22,783 bases of DNA from Reclinomonas americana ATCC 50394. Lineage: Eukaryota > Jakobida > Jakobea > Jakobida. Position 1 is the first letter of the stretch, and each line of letters opens with the position of its first letter. Location: contig PS015014.1 in assembly GCA_048213135.1 (NCBI GenBank), positions 334,996-357,778 of the forward strand, written 5' to 3'. Positions 1 through 12,714 of the stretch are shown here, piece by piece. A model generated the notes under the pieces. It made no database searches. It saw nothing but the letters and a program-made list of their open reading frames with translations, and was not told where the DNA came from. Made by a program: the position numbers and the translations under genes.

Positions 1-73
1 ACGTGTGCAGAACACAGCATGCAAAATCGTAACGGTCGTCTCCGCGCTCCATTGTTTGCTTTTTGTGCAAGAG

Positions 74-233
74 GTGAGACAAGACAACTTTGCTCTTGAT
101 TTTTTTCAGTTGCTTTTGCATGTCTCTCTGTCTCTCTCCCTCTCTCCTCCCTCCTACTGTTTGGGTTTGTGGGTGCTCCTCGTGGCCACGTCGCTGACTC
201 TTTTCCGTTTGTGTTTGTTTTCTTTTGTTGCAG
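74..233 (+). other. probable 5'-UTR intron of first secreted-protein gene
   Basis: A GTGAGA donor follows AAGAG, and a pyrimidine-rich stretch ends in TTTTGTTGCAG four bases before the ATG at 238. The tandem paralogue has the same arrangement (3313-3520, also GTGAGA and ending in CAACAG just before its ATG). This shared layout is the main support. There is no protein evidence, because the region is non-coding. Confidence 0.6.
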
Positions 234-237
234 TCAA

Positions 238-3121
238 ATGTCGCTTGCCCGTGTCAACGTCACCGCCAAGGTGGTGGCAGTCGCCCTCGCTGTGGCGCTG
301 CTTATCGCCACGGCTCATGCTGGTTAGTGCTTGTGTGTGCACGCAATGAGAAAAAAACGCATCTCGCTCTGTCTTCTCTCTCGTTCGACACACTCGCACA
401 CGACCTCTCGCTGAATGGGTTTCGTTGATGCACTTTACTGTCGTCGCATGTGCGCACCTCTCTTTCCCCGCCACGAAAATCTTCTTGTTTGCGTGTGTGC
501 GTGTGGGTGCGTGCATGTGCGACGACGGTTACATTTTGTCGTCTTACACAGTTTTTCGCGCGCTGCAAACATTAACTTCAATGTTTTCCCCCGTGTGATG
601 CAGCTTCCCCAAGCACCGTCTACCTGCGTGCCGGTAACGCCAAGACCACCCAGGAGGCCATCACCTTCACTGGCATTTCCCCGGCTGTGACCGCCTCCTC
701 GGTGTTCACCATCCGCAGCGCCGCCGACTGCAGCGGTGCCGACTCGACCACCACCACTCTCGGTGCCGTCACTCTGACGGCCGGTGCCTCGCAGGCCCTG
801 ACCATCATCTCCACTGGTGAGACCGGTGCGGCGATTCGCTACGTGTGCCACGATCCCGATGGCGCCGGTGCTGCCATCAACCAGTCCATTGCCAAGATCC
901 AGATCTGTTGCGTCACCAACTTCCCGCTTTTGTTTACTCTTCCCACGTGCCTCTAACGCGACACCCATCGCCACAGTCTCGGCAACCTCGGCCTCGCCGT
1001 CGTCGCTGCCCTCTGGCTCTGCCTCGCTCACTCTTACGATCCTGGGCTCCAACCTGGCGGCTCCGTCGTCTGCCTTCTTCTACCTGACTGCCACCGATCC
1101 GGGAGCCAGCAACGTGTGCAGCAACACTGCCGCGACGGGCACTTCTGTGACCTTTGCTCGCGCCTCGGCCACCACCATTGTGTTCACGGTGGCCACGGCG
1201 ACCGGCTTCGCGGTGTCCAACGCGCAAGCAGTGACCACACCGACTGCCACCCAGTTCTGCACTGCTCCGGCTGCCGCAACCTACTTCCTCTGCGGCTCGT
1301 TGCGTTTGTTTTGCTCACGCGACTGTACAAAGAGAGCGCTTTTCCCACTCTTCTCAACGCTGCGTCTTTGCCTGCGCAGGTTCCAGAGCTCTGGCAGCAA
1401 CAACCTCATCAGCTCTGTGGGCATTGTCGATCCGTCGGCCATGCAGATCGCCTTCACCAACCCGAGCGTGCTCAGCTACAACGCCGCCAACACCATCACC
1501 ATCTCTGACGCGGCCAAGTCGCTGAACAGCTGCACTCGCTTCAAGATCATTCGCCCCGACCAGACTTGCGCCGACGATGTCAGTTTCGTTCGCGCACACA
1601 CTCTCAGATTGATGCCGCACTGTACAACGCTGTGAAACTCATTCATCTTTCTCTGCCCCTGCACAGCCGCCTCGTCAGCCACAGCCAACACGAACAACGC
1701 GGCGGGCTCGCTCGGTACCGTCAATACCTACGCGGCTGGTAGCTTTGATGCCGCGAGCTGCTTCGACTCGTCGACTGGCTGCAACTTCTTCAAGATCTCA
1801 TTCACCCCGCAGCAGCCGGGCACCTTCCGTCTGTGCGCCAGCCGCAACAACTCGGCATTTGCACTCATTCCAGGCGAGCAGTTTGTCTCCGGTATGCAGC
1901 AGGCTTCGGGTACTCCGACCGCCATCGCGACTGTTGCGTCACTGTGCCAGCTGAAAGCGTTCAACAAGGTGTCAACCGAGAGTGCTCACGTTCTCGTGCG
2001 TTCCCGCATCTTAGTTTGGTACCGCCGGCACTGTGCGCACTGCCACCGTCTCCGCCACTTTCCCGGTCGCCTTCCCCGCGATTCCGCGTATCCTTGTCGG
2101 CATCACCAACTACGCTGCTGCTTCCACGGCGGTGGACACTGGTGTGTCGTGCAGCGCCCCGGCAGTGACTGCCACTGGCTTCAGCACCTCTTGCACCGCC
2201 CTCCGTAACGCTAGTGTGGGATTGATGCAGCTGTGTGCGTACCCATGTGCCCACTCGCCGCATGCGACCCAATTTTAGTGGCCTCACTTACTTTTTCAAT
2301 TGTCTCTCCCACCAGCGTACTTTGCCTTCTACGCGCACACGTCCAAGGCGTTCTCGCTGGACGGACAGCGCACCCTCAGCAACGGCGCCGCCTGGAACAG
2401 CACTGCTACCTCCAAGTCGTCGACCATTGTTGCGTGAATGAGAACAGCTGTGCATGTGTGGACGTCATGCGATGAAAACTAACCGATTTGCACCGTGCAG
2501 AACGTCAGCTTGTCGAATGTGTACGCGTTCGGCACTGCACCCTCTGTGGCAATTGCTTGGATGGGCGCTGCCACTCGCCGCTTCGGTACCACCACTCTGG
2601 ACTTCCGCAACGACGTCTTTTACGGCTCGATTGCTGCTGCTTCTCCGTCGAACTTCACCCTGCGCGGTGTGGTCTCTGGCAACTCGCGTGTGGACTCGTT
2701 CAGCACGCGCTACGTTACTGGTCCGTCGGCTGCGGACTCCAAGAACACGAGCGGCTTCATTGTGCTCGCTGGCGGTGAGTGTCGGCCTGCTGCTGCTTTC
2801 TGATTGCCTTGTCGCCTGATGAACTGAAGTTGGCTTCTCTCCATGTGTGCAGAGGGCGAAGCCACTGCCGCTGGCCCGGTGAACCTGACGTTCGCCAACA
2901 GTCGCCGCCTGCTGCAGACCGGCTTTGTTGCGATGGCTTTCATCCGCGGAATGGACAATGCTGGTGCCGCTGGCGCCACTGTGAACGTTGTTGTCCCGGC
3001 TGTATCCGGCTACGACACCAACGGCAGCGCCACCGACTGGGAGGGTGTGACGATCATTGCTGCGTCTCTGAGCAACAAGGTGCAAGTGTCGTACATTGCG
3101 CTCGGCACCCCGGCTCCGTAA
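238..3121 (+). CDS. secreted Cys/Ser/Thr-rich protein, copy A (H-type-lectin-like repeats, inferred)
   Basis: Nine coding exons: 238-322, 604-906, 977-1298, 1380-1582, 1667-1932, 2015-2234, 2316-2428, 2501-2774, 2853-3121. They sum to 2055 nt, 684 residues plus TAA. Residues 1-28 are a classic signal peptide ending AHA, alone on exon 1. The N-terminal half (about 29-390) is beta-rich and Cys-containing; exon 3 opens with a SPSSLPSGSASLTL stretch resembling IPT/TIG Ig-like folds. The C-terminal part holds three segments (about 402-475, 505-590, 604-682) with the pattern hydrophobic-F, a hydrophobic strand, then tGF/nF, then V.....Y/W, which I compare with H-type lectin repeats. That assignment is inference. 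There is no C-terminal membrane helix or GPI-like tail, so the product is probably secreted or bound to the outer surface. The start is set by the signal peptide and the paralogue. Five of its eight CDS introns use GTTNCGT donors. Confidence 0.85.
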
Positions 3122-3526
3122 GCGAAAAAGACCATGTGGGCTTGTTGCCTGCCTGCCTTCAGTCTTGTCTGTTTAGCTGCCCTCACTTCTTGCTTCAAGC
3201 TTGTCGTCTCTTTTCTGTCTTCTGTCTCTCACGCGGCTACAATGAACTGCATTTGCAGGCAATTCAATTTTCGTGTTGTCCGTTGCCACCGGTTTTAAAC
3301 ACAAATCGCAAGGTGAGAGAGCGCGGGAACATCGTGTCTCCTCTTGCCTCCCCCCTTTCCTCTCCTCTCTCCTCTCTTTCTCTCTCTCTCTCTCTCTCAT
3401 CGCTTCTCTGTCTTGTGGTCGAGCGGGAGACAAGAGAGTTCCCGCGCTGCGTGTGAGACACTTCCGCACTCAAGTGAGCCTCTCCCTGTGCAGCTCTCCC
3501 TCCCTTCTCACTCTCAACAGGAAAAA
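3122..3526. other. intergenic region between the tandem paralogues, with UTR intron 3313-3520
   Basis: This holds the 3' UTR of copy A and the promoter and 5' UTR of copy B. A probable 5'-UTR intron runs from a GTGAGA donor at 3313 to CTCTCAACAG at 3520, six bases before the ATG. Most of it is a CT-rich tract (about 3340-3400). I see no other gene and no clear TATA box. Confidence 0.55.
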
Positions 3527-5105
3527 ATGGTGCGTCACGCCTTCACCGCTCTGGCAGCGGCCGCCACGATTGTCGTCATGGCGCTGCTGATGGCCACTGC
3601 CCACGCTGCTGTCAGTGGTGAGTGCTTGCTGTTTCCCTTTTTTCATTTCGAACATGCATGTGTGGCGCGCACCAGCTGCACTTCCCCCTCCCTCCCTCTC
3701 CTCTCCTCTCCTTCCTCATTCTCACTCTGTGTCAACTCTGTCACGAGAATGTGTGTTTTTTGTGCGCGATGTGCTGTTTGTTTTCGCGCCCAATTTTCTG
3801 ATTGCTGTTTCACTCGACAGCCACTCCGGCCACGGTCTCCCTGGTCGCCGGCAAGACTGTTGCCACCACGGAAATTATTACCTTCACCAACATCTCGCCT
3901 GCCGTCATCGCCGCCTCCACGTTTGCCATTTTCGACACGGCCAGCTGCACTGGCACCACGGGTCTCACCACTCTCGGCGCCATCACCATCACTGCCGGCA
4001 CCAGCCAGAGTATCCCATTTGTCACCACCAATGAGACTGGCTCCGCCACCCACTACCTGTGCTACGACGCCGACGGTGTCGGAGCCACGTACTCGTACGA
4101 AATGCTGGCCAAGATCTACGTTTGTTGCGTCCACGCCTTCTTCGCAGCGTGTTGTCAGAGGAGTTGGTGCCCCTGTTTCTCACTCTCTCCCTCTCTCCTG
4201 TGTGCAGATTCGGTGACCGCCATTTCGCCTTCGGCACTGCCAATCGGCGCGGCGTCGCTGTCGCTGTCGGTGTTGGGCAACAACTTTACCGCGCCGACCT
4301 CGCCATCGTTCTTCATCGCCGCCGCAAACACGTGCGCGTCAGCCCTGAGTGGCACGTCGGTGTCTTACACCCGCGTGTCGGCGACGACGGCGGTGTTCAC
4401 TGTGGCGACAGCCACTGGGTTTTCGCTGCCCAGTGTGCAGAGTCAGACGGGCTCGCCCGCGTCGTGCACTGCTCCGTCCGCCGCCACTGTCTACCTCTGC
4501 GGCTCGTTGCGTTTACTCGTCCAGTCCACCAAGGAGGGTATATGTTGGTACTGATGCTCGCCTGTGTGTTGTCGATGATGGTTGCAGGTTCCAGAACTCG
4601 GCAGCCTTGGTCCTCATCAGCTCTGTTGGCTTGGTGTCGCCTTCGGCTCTCCAGATCAGCTTTGCCAACCCGAGTGTGCTGAACTTCAACACCGCCAACA
4701 CAATCACGATTTCTGACGCGGCCAAGTCGCTCAACAGCTGCACTCGCTTCAAGGTCGTCCGTTCGGATCAGGCGTGCACCGTCGACGCCAGTTACGACGC
4801 TGCGCTCCTCCCACTTGTCGCACACCGTGTTCACTCACCACGGCACATTAGGCGCGGTGGCCACGGTGAACTCGTACACGGCAAGCAGTTTTGATGCCTC
4901 GAATTGCTTCGACTCCTCCAGCGGCTGCAGCTTTTACAAGATTTCCGTCACGCCGTTGCAAGCTGGCGCCTTGGTGCTTTGCGTCAGTCGCAACAACGGT
5001 GCGTTCGCGGTTGTTCCTGGCGAGCAGTTCGTCTCCGGCCTGCAAGTCAACAGTGGCAGTCCCACGGCCAGCACTGCTGTTGCGTTTTCACTCACTGGCT
5101 GCTTG

Positions 5106-5150
<45 letters not shown>

Positions 5151-6281
5151 CAATGGAAACTTATCGGGAAACGTGTGCACCACTTCTATTAGTTTGCCGG
5201 CAACGCCGGTACCTTGCGCACCGCCAGCATCACCGGCACCTTTGCTATTCCGTTCCAGAGCAACGTCATTCCTCGCCTTCTGGTTGGTCTGAGTTCGTAC
5301 AGCGCATCCACGGCCGTGGACACTGGCCTCTCCTGCGGCTCGCCGTCCATCACCGCCACCAGTTTCACCACGCGCTGCACTGCTCTGCGCGCTGCCGATA
5401 TTACCTCTTTCCAACTGTGTACGTCACCATTGCACACGACATCCTCACTGAGCTGTGTGAATTCACTCTGCGTGCTTGGTGGGTGGCAGCGTACGTGGCG
5501 TTCTACGTCCACCTGTCCAAGGCTCCGACCTCTGATGGTTCGCGCACACTGAGCAACGGTGCTGCGTGGAACAGCACGTCCACTACCAAGTCGTCTACAG
5601 TTGTTGCGTTTTCGATCGCCCCTGCTGGTTCATTCGCCCTCTATTGCCGCCTCACCGTCTCACTGCAGCGAGTGACACTGCCGACGGTGTACTCCTTCTC
5701 CACTACGCCGTCGATTACTGTGGCCTGCGTCGGTATCGCCACTCGCCGTCTGGGAACCACCAGCACGGACTATCGCGACGACACGTTCTACGCGTCGATT
5801 GCCTCTGCGTCGCAGGCCAACTTTTCTCTCAGCGGCGTCGTCACCGGCAACAGCCGTGTCGACTCGATCAATAACCGCTACGTTATCGGCCCCGCTGCCA
5901 GCGATGCCAAGAACATCAGCGGCTTTGTTGTGCTGACTGGCGGTGAGTGCTCTCCTCCCTGACACGCGTACGCCTATCACGCGCGATGCTAAATCGGTGT
6001 ACGTGCGCGCAGAGGGCGAGTTCTCGTCGGCGACCTCCTCGAACTTTACGTTCGCCAACAGCCGTCGCCTGTTGCAGACTGGGCTTGTCGCCTCCGCGTT
6101 TATTCGCGGAATGGATAATGTGGGTGCTGCCGGTGGTTCCGCTGCGGCCACGATCACCACTGTTGTCGGATACTCGAGCACCTCCAGTGTCACCGACTTT
6201 GACGGCGTGACCATCACCGTCACGGCAGTCGGCCGCAAGGTGCAAGTCTCCTTCATCGCCATCGGTGTCCCGTCTCCGTAA
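3527..6281 (+). CDS. secreted Cys/Ser/Thr-rich protein, copy B (tandem paralogue of copy A)
   Basis: Nine coding exons: 3527-3617, 3821-4123, 4208-4505, 4588-4790, 4852-5078, 5193-5418, 5490-5602, 5669-5942, 6013-6281. They sum to 2004 nt, 667 residues plus TAA. The signal peptide is residues 1-27 (ending AHA). Exons 2, 4, 7, 8 and 9 have exactly the lengths of those in copy A (303, 203, 113, 274, 269 nt), and every intron has the same position and phase, so this is a head-to-tail duplicate. The conserved FANSRRLLQTG motif opens the last C-terminal repeat. Intron 4 is the only awkward one: its best acceptor is ATTAG at 4851, which trims about 13 residues present in copy A. The intron before exon 6 contains a long TC repeat. 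Function is unknown beyond secretion; carbohydrate binding is a hypothesis. Confidence 0.85.
5108..5148 (+). repeat. (TC)n microsatellite in an intron of copy B
   Basis: An uninterrupted CT dinucleotide run inside intron 5079-5192, about 45 nt before the acceptor. Copy A lacks it at the equivalent intron (1933-2014), so it arose or expanded after the duplication. Confidence 0.9.
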
Positions 6282-6569
6282 GAGGAACGACGGTCGACGC
6301 ACAAGAAAGCAACTGTGCCTGTCCTTACTCCCCTACTCTCTCTCCCTTTCGAATTCCCCTTCATCCCCGACGCTGTCTACATCTTCGTGTGCATACTCTC
6401 GAGCCTTGATTTCTATCGGAAGATGCAACCACGAATAGTAAACGCGGCTTGCCTGGGTGTGTGTTGAACGTGCGTCATTAATAAGAACGCAGTGATGCAT
6501 GCGATATTGTGTCAGGTTTGTCGACCGTTGTCAAGCATTGCACGAGAGATTGCAAGTTTTTGTGCACGC
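6282..6569. other. intergenic region, 3' UTR of copy B and promoter of next gene
   Basis: No coding feature is supported here. AGTAAAC at 6437-6443 recurs at 11436-11442 downstream of the aspartate aminotransferase stop, so it might be part of a local 3'-end signal. Two instances are too few to claim this. No AATAAA is visible. Confidence 0.4.
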
Positions 6570-8067
6570 ATGGGTTGCGTGGTGTGTTGCCGTGATTTGA
6601 AGGTCCTGGAGGAGACCGCGCGCGCTGTCGAGGAGGAGAGTTGCGTGCTGCTCTCCCGAAAACACGACGGCGCAGCCACTCACTGACTTGTCTCCGATCC
6701 GTCGCAGCGGCATCAATCACGGCCAGCCAGCGCGCAACACTTGCCGTCTCGTATGGATCGGTCGCCGACGTGAAGGCACCGCTGTGCACGACAGCAACTG
6801 ACGCTCCAGCACCACCACTGTTACCGGAAGACAAGGCACCAATGATAATGCCACCACCTTCGCGGCCGTACCTGTCGCCATCGGCATCGTCGAGCTCGCT
6901 GAGCACAGAGCACGCAGTGCTGCTCGACAACGCGCAGGTGTGCATGCTCGTCAGCGAGCGGCTATGATCGTCACCCATGTGCTGTATCTCACTCGCTGAC
7001 TGACGTACGTAGTCACCGACACCTGCCACTGTTCTCGTGTCACCTGTCGACATTGTCGTGCACGTGCAAGAGGCAAAGAAGGAGGAAGAAGCGGAGAGCA
7101 AGGAAGCAGAGGAAGTGAGCGAAGAAGACAAGCACGAAGAAGGTACGGGCGACTTGTTGATAATCTGGCTTGCGCCGTAGTTGACCCTTGTGGGTTGTGT
7201 AGTGTGCTCCCCACACGCGCCGTCGGCATCCGACACGTCGGCGTCAAGCGACGGCGATCGCAGTCTGGACTCCATGCTGTCGCCATCGGTGGAAGTGCTG
7301 CGCAACAAGTCCGACTCGCCACCGTCTCCTCCGGCGGTCCGGTCACTGTTTTCGGCTGCAGTCGTGCCCGTTCCGCGACCCATGCCCATTTTCTCCGGTG
7401 GTCTGCTGTCGTCGTTGCAACGAGTAGGACCCCTGCGGGCCAGTGGAGCAGCCAGTAATGCAGGTGGGAGGAATGAGCAACTCTTGCTACACTCCTTCAC
7501 TCTCTCACTGATATTCTCGCCAAGCAGTGTTGTTGGACGTCAGTGTTGACGACGACACCGATTCTATCGCCTCACATGGTATGCATTGTCGGATGCTTGT
7601 CTCTCCGGCACACTTTCATCCCCACATTACGCAGGCGGTGTATCGCAAGCTGCCGACATGTCGCCCCGTTGAGTAATGGACCGAGACGTGCACTGCACAG
7701 TGTACGTGTGGTGAAGACACTCATTCACTGATCTACAGGATCGCAAGGATCCACCATGAGCATCGACTCTTTCTCCCCCGTGATTCAGTTGCCGTGGGCC
7801 AACAACTCGAGCATGGAGCACGGCGGTGTCATGTCTGCACTGCTCAGCCAGTCCATGCACGGTGAGCCATGCGCACAGACGCACATCCATGGCACATGAA
7901 ACAGCACTTACACGAGTGTCTTGCAACCAGGAACACGCGTCAACTCGACCATGTGCAGCGCCATTGACGACAGTCTCGTGTCCACGGACGGCAGCGAGGT
8001 GGACTCGCACAATGGCACGCCGCCTCCCGTCCGCCTGTCATTACGCTTCCCCGACCACGACGAGTGA
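6570..8067 (+). CDS. acidic Ser/Pro-rich protein with N-terminal MGC..CC (possible acylation)
   Basis: Eight exons: 6570-6639, 6708-6937, 7013-7142, 7203-7463, 7528-7578, 7635-7667, 7739-7861, 7931-8067. They total 1035 nt, 344 residues, with frame kept through all seven junctions. I do not recognise the family. The N-terminus MGCVVCC fits N-myristoylation at Gly2 plus palmitoylation of Cys3/6/7, so a lipid-anchored cytoplasmic protein is plausible. The middle has a run of alternating K/E residues (about 115-142), followed by SP-rich low complexity with many potential proline-directed phosphosites. Introns 1 and 6 use GTTGCGT and GTTGAGT donors. Uncertainties: an in-frame ATG at 6492 would remove the acylation motif, and a second GTTGCGT at 6574 could join ATGG directly to exon 2. 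A 340-residue antisense frame overlaps (6478-7500) but crosses the introns and looks like a GC-rich shadow. Confidence 0.6.
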
Positions 8068-8125
8068 TTGCGTGTGTTGTTTGTTGTGTTGGTGTTGTTG
8101 TTGTTGTTGTTGTATTTTCCTGCTG

Positions 8126-8212
8126 TCAGTCGTCGCCGGCTGACACTGTGGCCAGTGCGCGTTCGAATTTAGCCCCTGTGTGCGTTGAGTGGATGTGTCA
8201 CATGTGAGAGGG

Positions 8213-8261
<49 letters not shown>

Positions 8262-8487
8262 CGCGACGACGACGACGTCGACCGACCGACCTACGTACGT
8301 ACTACCACTACGTCGCGTCGGTACCGGACCGAACGGGCGGTAGTTACGGTTAACGGACGACGACCGTACCGTTCCGACGAACNNNNNNNNNNNNNNNNNN
8401 NNGGTACGGTAACGGTCGGTACGGTTAACGGTACGTACGGTACGGTACGGTACGTACGGTACGACGGTACGTACGACGTACGACGAG

Positions 8488-8540
<53 letters not shown>

Positions 8541-9172
8541 TGCGCACGCAACGTGCACCGCCACTCGTATCCACACTGCCGGCCACATCTCTCTTGCAGT
8601 CCACGTGCATGGGCTCGACTGTGGCCCACGAATCCAAGAACTGACGCACCTCATCACCCTCGTACCAGTCCACCGACTGCCACAGCTGGCGACGCCAGAA
8701 GAACGTTTTTCGCAGCAGTCAAGGAACAATGACAGCAGCGTGAGCAGAGCGGCACAAGCAACAGAAAATAAGGATATTCCTCCTCGAGACGGTTCCGGAA
8801 GCACTCCGTGGCCTCGACCCACGCAGCAGCCGCGGCCGCAGTGGTCCCGACATCGCCACTGGTGGCGACCAACGACGACGAACGATAGTAGAACGCCTGC
8901 ACATCGAGATGCGCTCGATCGACATCGACCCACGCCTGCGCCAGCAGCGCACAGGCACCAGTCACCACACGCACTGCAGCCTCCACACGCTCCACTGCCA
9001 CACCACGCGTGAGCATCGCCGACGACACACAGTCCTCCAGCAGGGACAGCTGACTGCACAGCGCAATGGTGGCACGAGCAATGGCCTCGCATGCTGCCGC
9101 AAAGCCACCAGCTGCACTCTCCACGCGCAACAGAGCGTGTTTCAGTCGTCGCTTTGTCTCACGGTCCCCCAT
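8126..9172 (-). CDS. unrecognised helical protein, three exons
   Basis: Exons on the minus strand: 9172-8756, 8685-8553, 8175-8126. Total 600 nt, 199 residues. The start is the ATG opening MGDRETKRRLKH; an in-frame ATG at 9244 adds 24 residues. Residues 1-135 are Ala/Leu-rich and look like an amphipathic helical bundle without membrane segments. The second exon encodes LWQSVDWYEGDEVRQFLD, and the last ends KFERALATVSAGDD. The first intron boundary is uncertain: the AG-respecting model uses GTGCCG at 8755, but a frame with FFWRRQ just before LWQ also looks protein-like and would need a non-AG acceptor. The last intron (8552-8177) starts GTTGCGT and holds microsatellites and an N gap. The gene converges with the previous one, stop codons 58 nt apart. 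Function unknown. Confidence 0.55.
8215..8259 (+). repeat. (GA)n microsatellite, left of gap
   Basis: A pure GA run inside the last intron of the minus-strand gene. On the transcribed strand it reads (TC)n, just upstream of the CACACAG acceptor, and could serve as its pyrimidine tract. Confidence 0.95.
8260..8487. other. sequencing/assembly noise flanking a 20-N gap (8383-8402)
   Basis: Both flanks follow the cyclic base order T-A-C-G with occasional skips. In 8403-8487 no TG, AT, CA or GC step occurs, and in 8260-8382 only a few GC steps and one CA. Genomic DNA would not obey this rule; dephased pyrosequencing reads do. The noise begins exactly where long GA repeats end, on both sides of the gap. 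I treat this as non-biological sequence within an intron. Confidence 0.8.
8493..8538 (+). repeat. (AG)n microsatellite, right of gap
   Basis: A GA run in the same intron as the left-hand repeat. The two may be one longer repeat that the assembler could not cross. Confidence 0.95.
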
Positions 9173-9314
9173 CGTCACAATTGTTGGTAGCGGGACACCT
9201 GTGTGCAGGACCAACCCTTTGCTTTTCATGCAAAAGAGAGCCAACGTTATCGCCGGTCAACTCAGTCCCACTCGCCGCTCTGCCTCATCGCCCTCCTCGT
9301 CTGCCTCCAACGCA
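9173..9314. promoter_or_regulatory. shared divergent promoter region
   Basis: Only 142 nt separate the minus-strand ATG at 9172 from the plus-strand ATG at 9315, so both genes must be driven from here or from within each other's 5' ends. GTGTGCAG at 9201-9208 looks like a splice acceptor on the plus strand, which would mean a 5' exon of the aminotransferase starts inside the neighbouring gene. Confidence 0.4.
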
Positions 9315-11321
<2,007 letters not shown>

Positions 11322-11617
11322 AAGCCAGTGAGAGAAGGAGCAGGAGGGGGAAAAACGAGAGAGCAGCCGCTAGCGTTCTCAGCGCACTCCGGGTGGTGGT
11401 GTGTTTGGTTGGTATGGGATGAAAAAACAACGGTGCAGTAAACCTGACAGCGAAACGTGCACGTGATTGGAGAGAGAGTTGTCCATGTGTGTGCATCATC
11501 ATCATCGTACACTAAAGCGAAAGCCGCCACAACCGGGTCGGAAACAAAGAGAGAGAAAAGTGAATGAAGAAGAGTCGAGCGTCGCCGCGCTCTTGCTGCT
11601 GGTCGTCTGCTTGCCGC
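11322..11617. other. convergent intergenic region
   Basis: The 3' UTRs of the aminotransferase and the minus-strand coiled-coil gene meet here. AGTAAAC occurs at 11436-11442 on the plus strand. I see no other gene, RNA or repeat. Confidence 0.5.
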
Positions 11618-12662
11618 TCAGGTGCTGATGATTCTCAGACCCTCCTTCAGGTCGCGGACCACCTCGTTCATGGTTCGCACAATCTCCTCCTCGGCGGCCT
11701 CGCGTTCCTGCATGACACACCGGTGAGGACGCTGTCCGCATCAAATCTCTTTCCTCTCTCCTTCCGGACGACTCACATTGTGCTCTGCCCTGAGCTCCGA
11801 GCGCAGCAGTGCAATCTGATCATTGATGTGTGTCTCGAGCAGGCGCTCACGGTCCTCACGGACGCGGGCCTCTCGCTGCACATCCGACGCAATGCTCTCA
11901 ATGTGCGTCAACCGACCCGTCTCCTCGTTGCGCAGCGCCTCCTGGATCTGACCCACGACCGAACCCAGTCGCTGCAACGAATTATCCAGCTCCTGCCGAC
12001 TCGACGCCTCAAACTCCAACAGCGTCTGCAGCTTCGACACGCGCTCCTCAAACAGCGTCGCCGTGTCGGCAATCGAGTGCTGCCGAATCGTCCGCTCATC
12101 GCGCAGCTCATTCTGCAACACACAAGACCGCAGTCAGCGAGGAGGCGCAGCAGCACAGTGACGCGAAGCAGCAGCAAACCTCGAGCACACCGACGCGATG
12201 CGTCAACACATCGACAGCAGCGCGCAGACTCGACAGATTGCCTGCGCATGCATCAGTTCCAACAGCGTCCTCTTACGCAAGCACATTGCACAGCGCGCGA
12301 GTGTTACCTTCTGTGCGATCAATGGCCTCCAGGAACATCTGCTTGAGCGTCTTGTCGGACTCGGCACGCCGCTCAATCTCCAGCGCGAGGTTGCGATCGT
12401 TTTTCTGACCACCACACAGCGTGAGCAACAACGGGAAAGCGATAAGGGAGGAGACGCGCGCGCGCTCACCAAGCACATCTCTCGCAGCAGACTGCTCTCT
12501 GTGGTGCTGATCGACTCCTTGTTCTCGTGCTCATACCTGCGCAGGGAAGTGAGAAAAGAAGCGCTCAAACCGTGCGCGGAAAATCGAGCAACGCACCGCA
12601 GCTGCGACGTGAGCGACGACACCGACGTCTTGATGCGATCCAGACGCTCTTGTGTCGGCGAG

Positions 12663-12714
<52 letters not shown>

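Noticed and set aside
6478-7500. 340-residue uninterrupted minus-strand frame
   Set aside because: It overlaps exons and introns of an eight-exon plus-strand gene whose frame and splice signals are consistent throughout. Its Ser-rich composition is what antisense of GC-rich coding DNA gives, and no conserved motif is visible.
8260-8487. Novel TACG/GTAC palindromic satellite or regulatory array
   Set aside because: The strict T-A-C-G step rule and position at a contig gap point to a sequencing artefact.
8169-9092. 307-residue minus-strand frame spanning the N gap
   Set aside because: It reads through microsatellites and flow-order noise in the wrong frame relative to the spliced gene.
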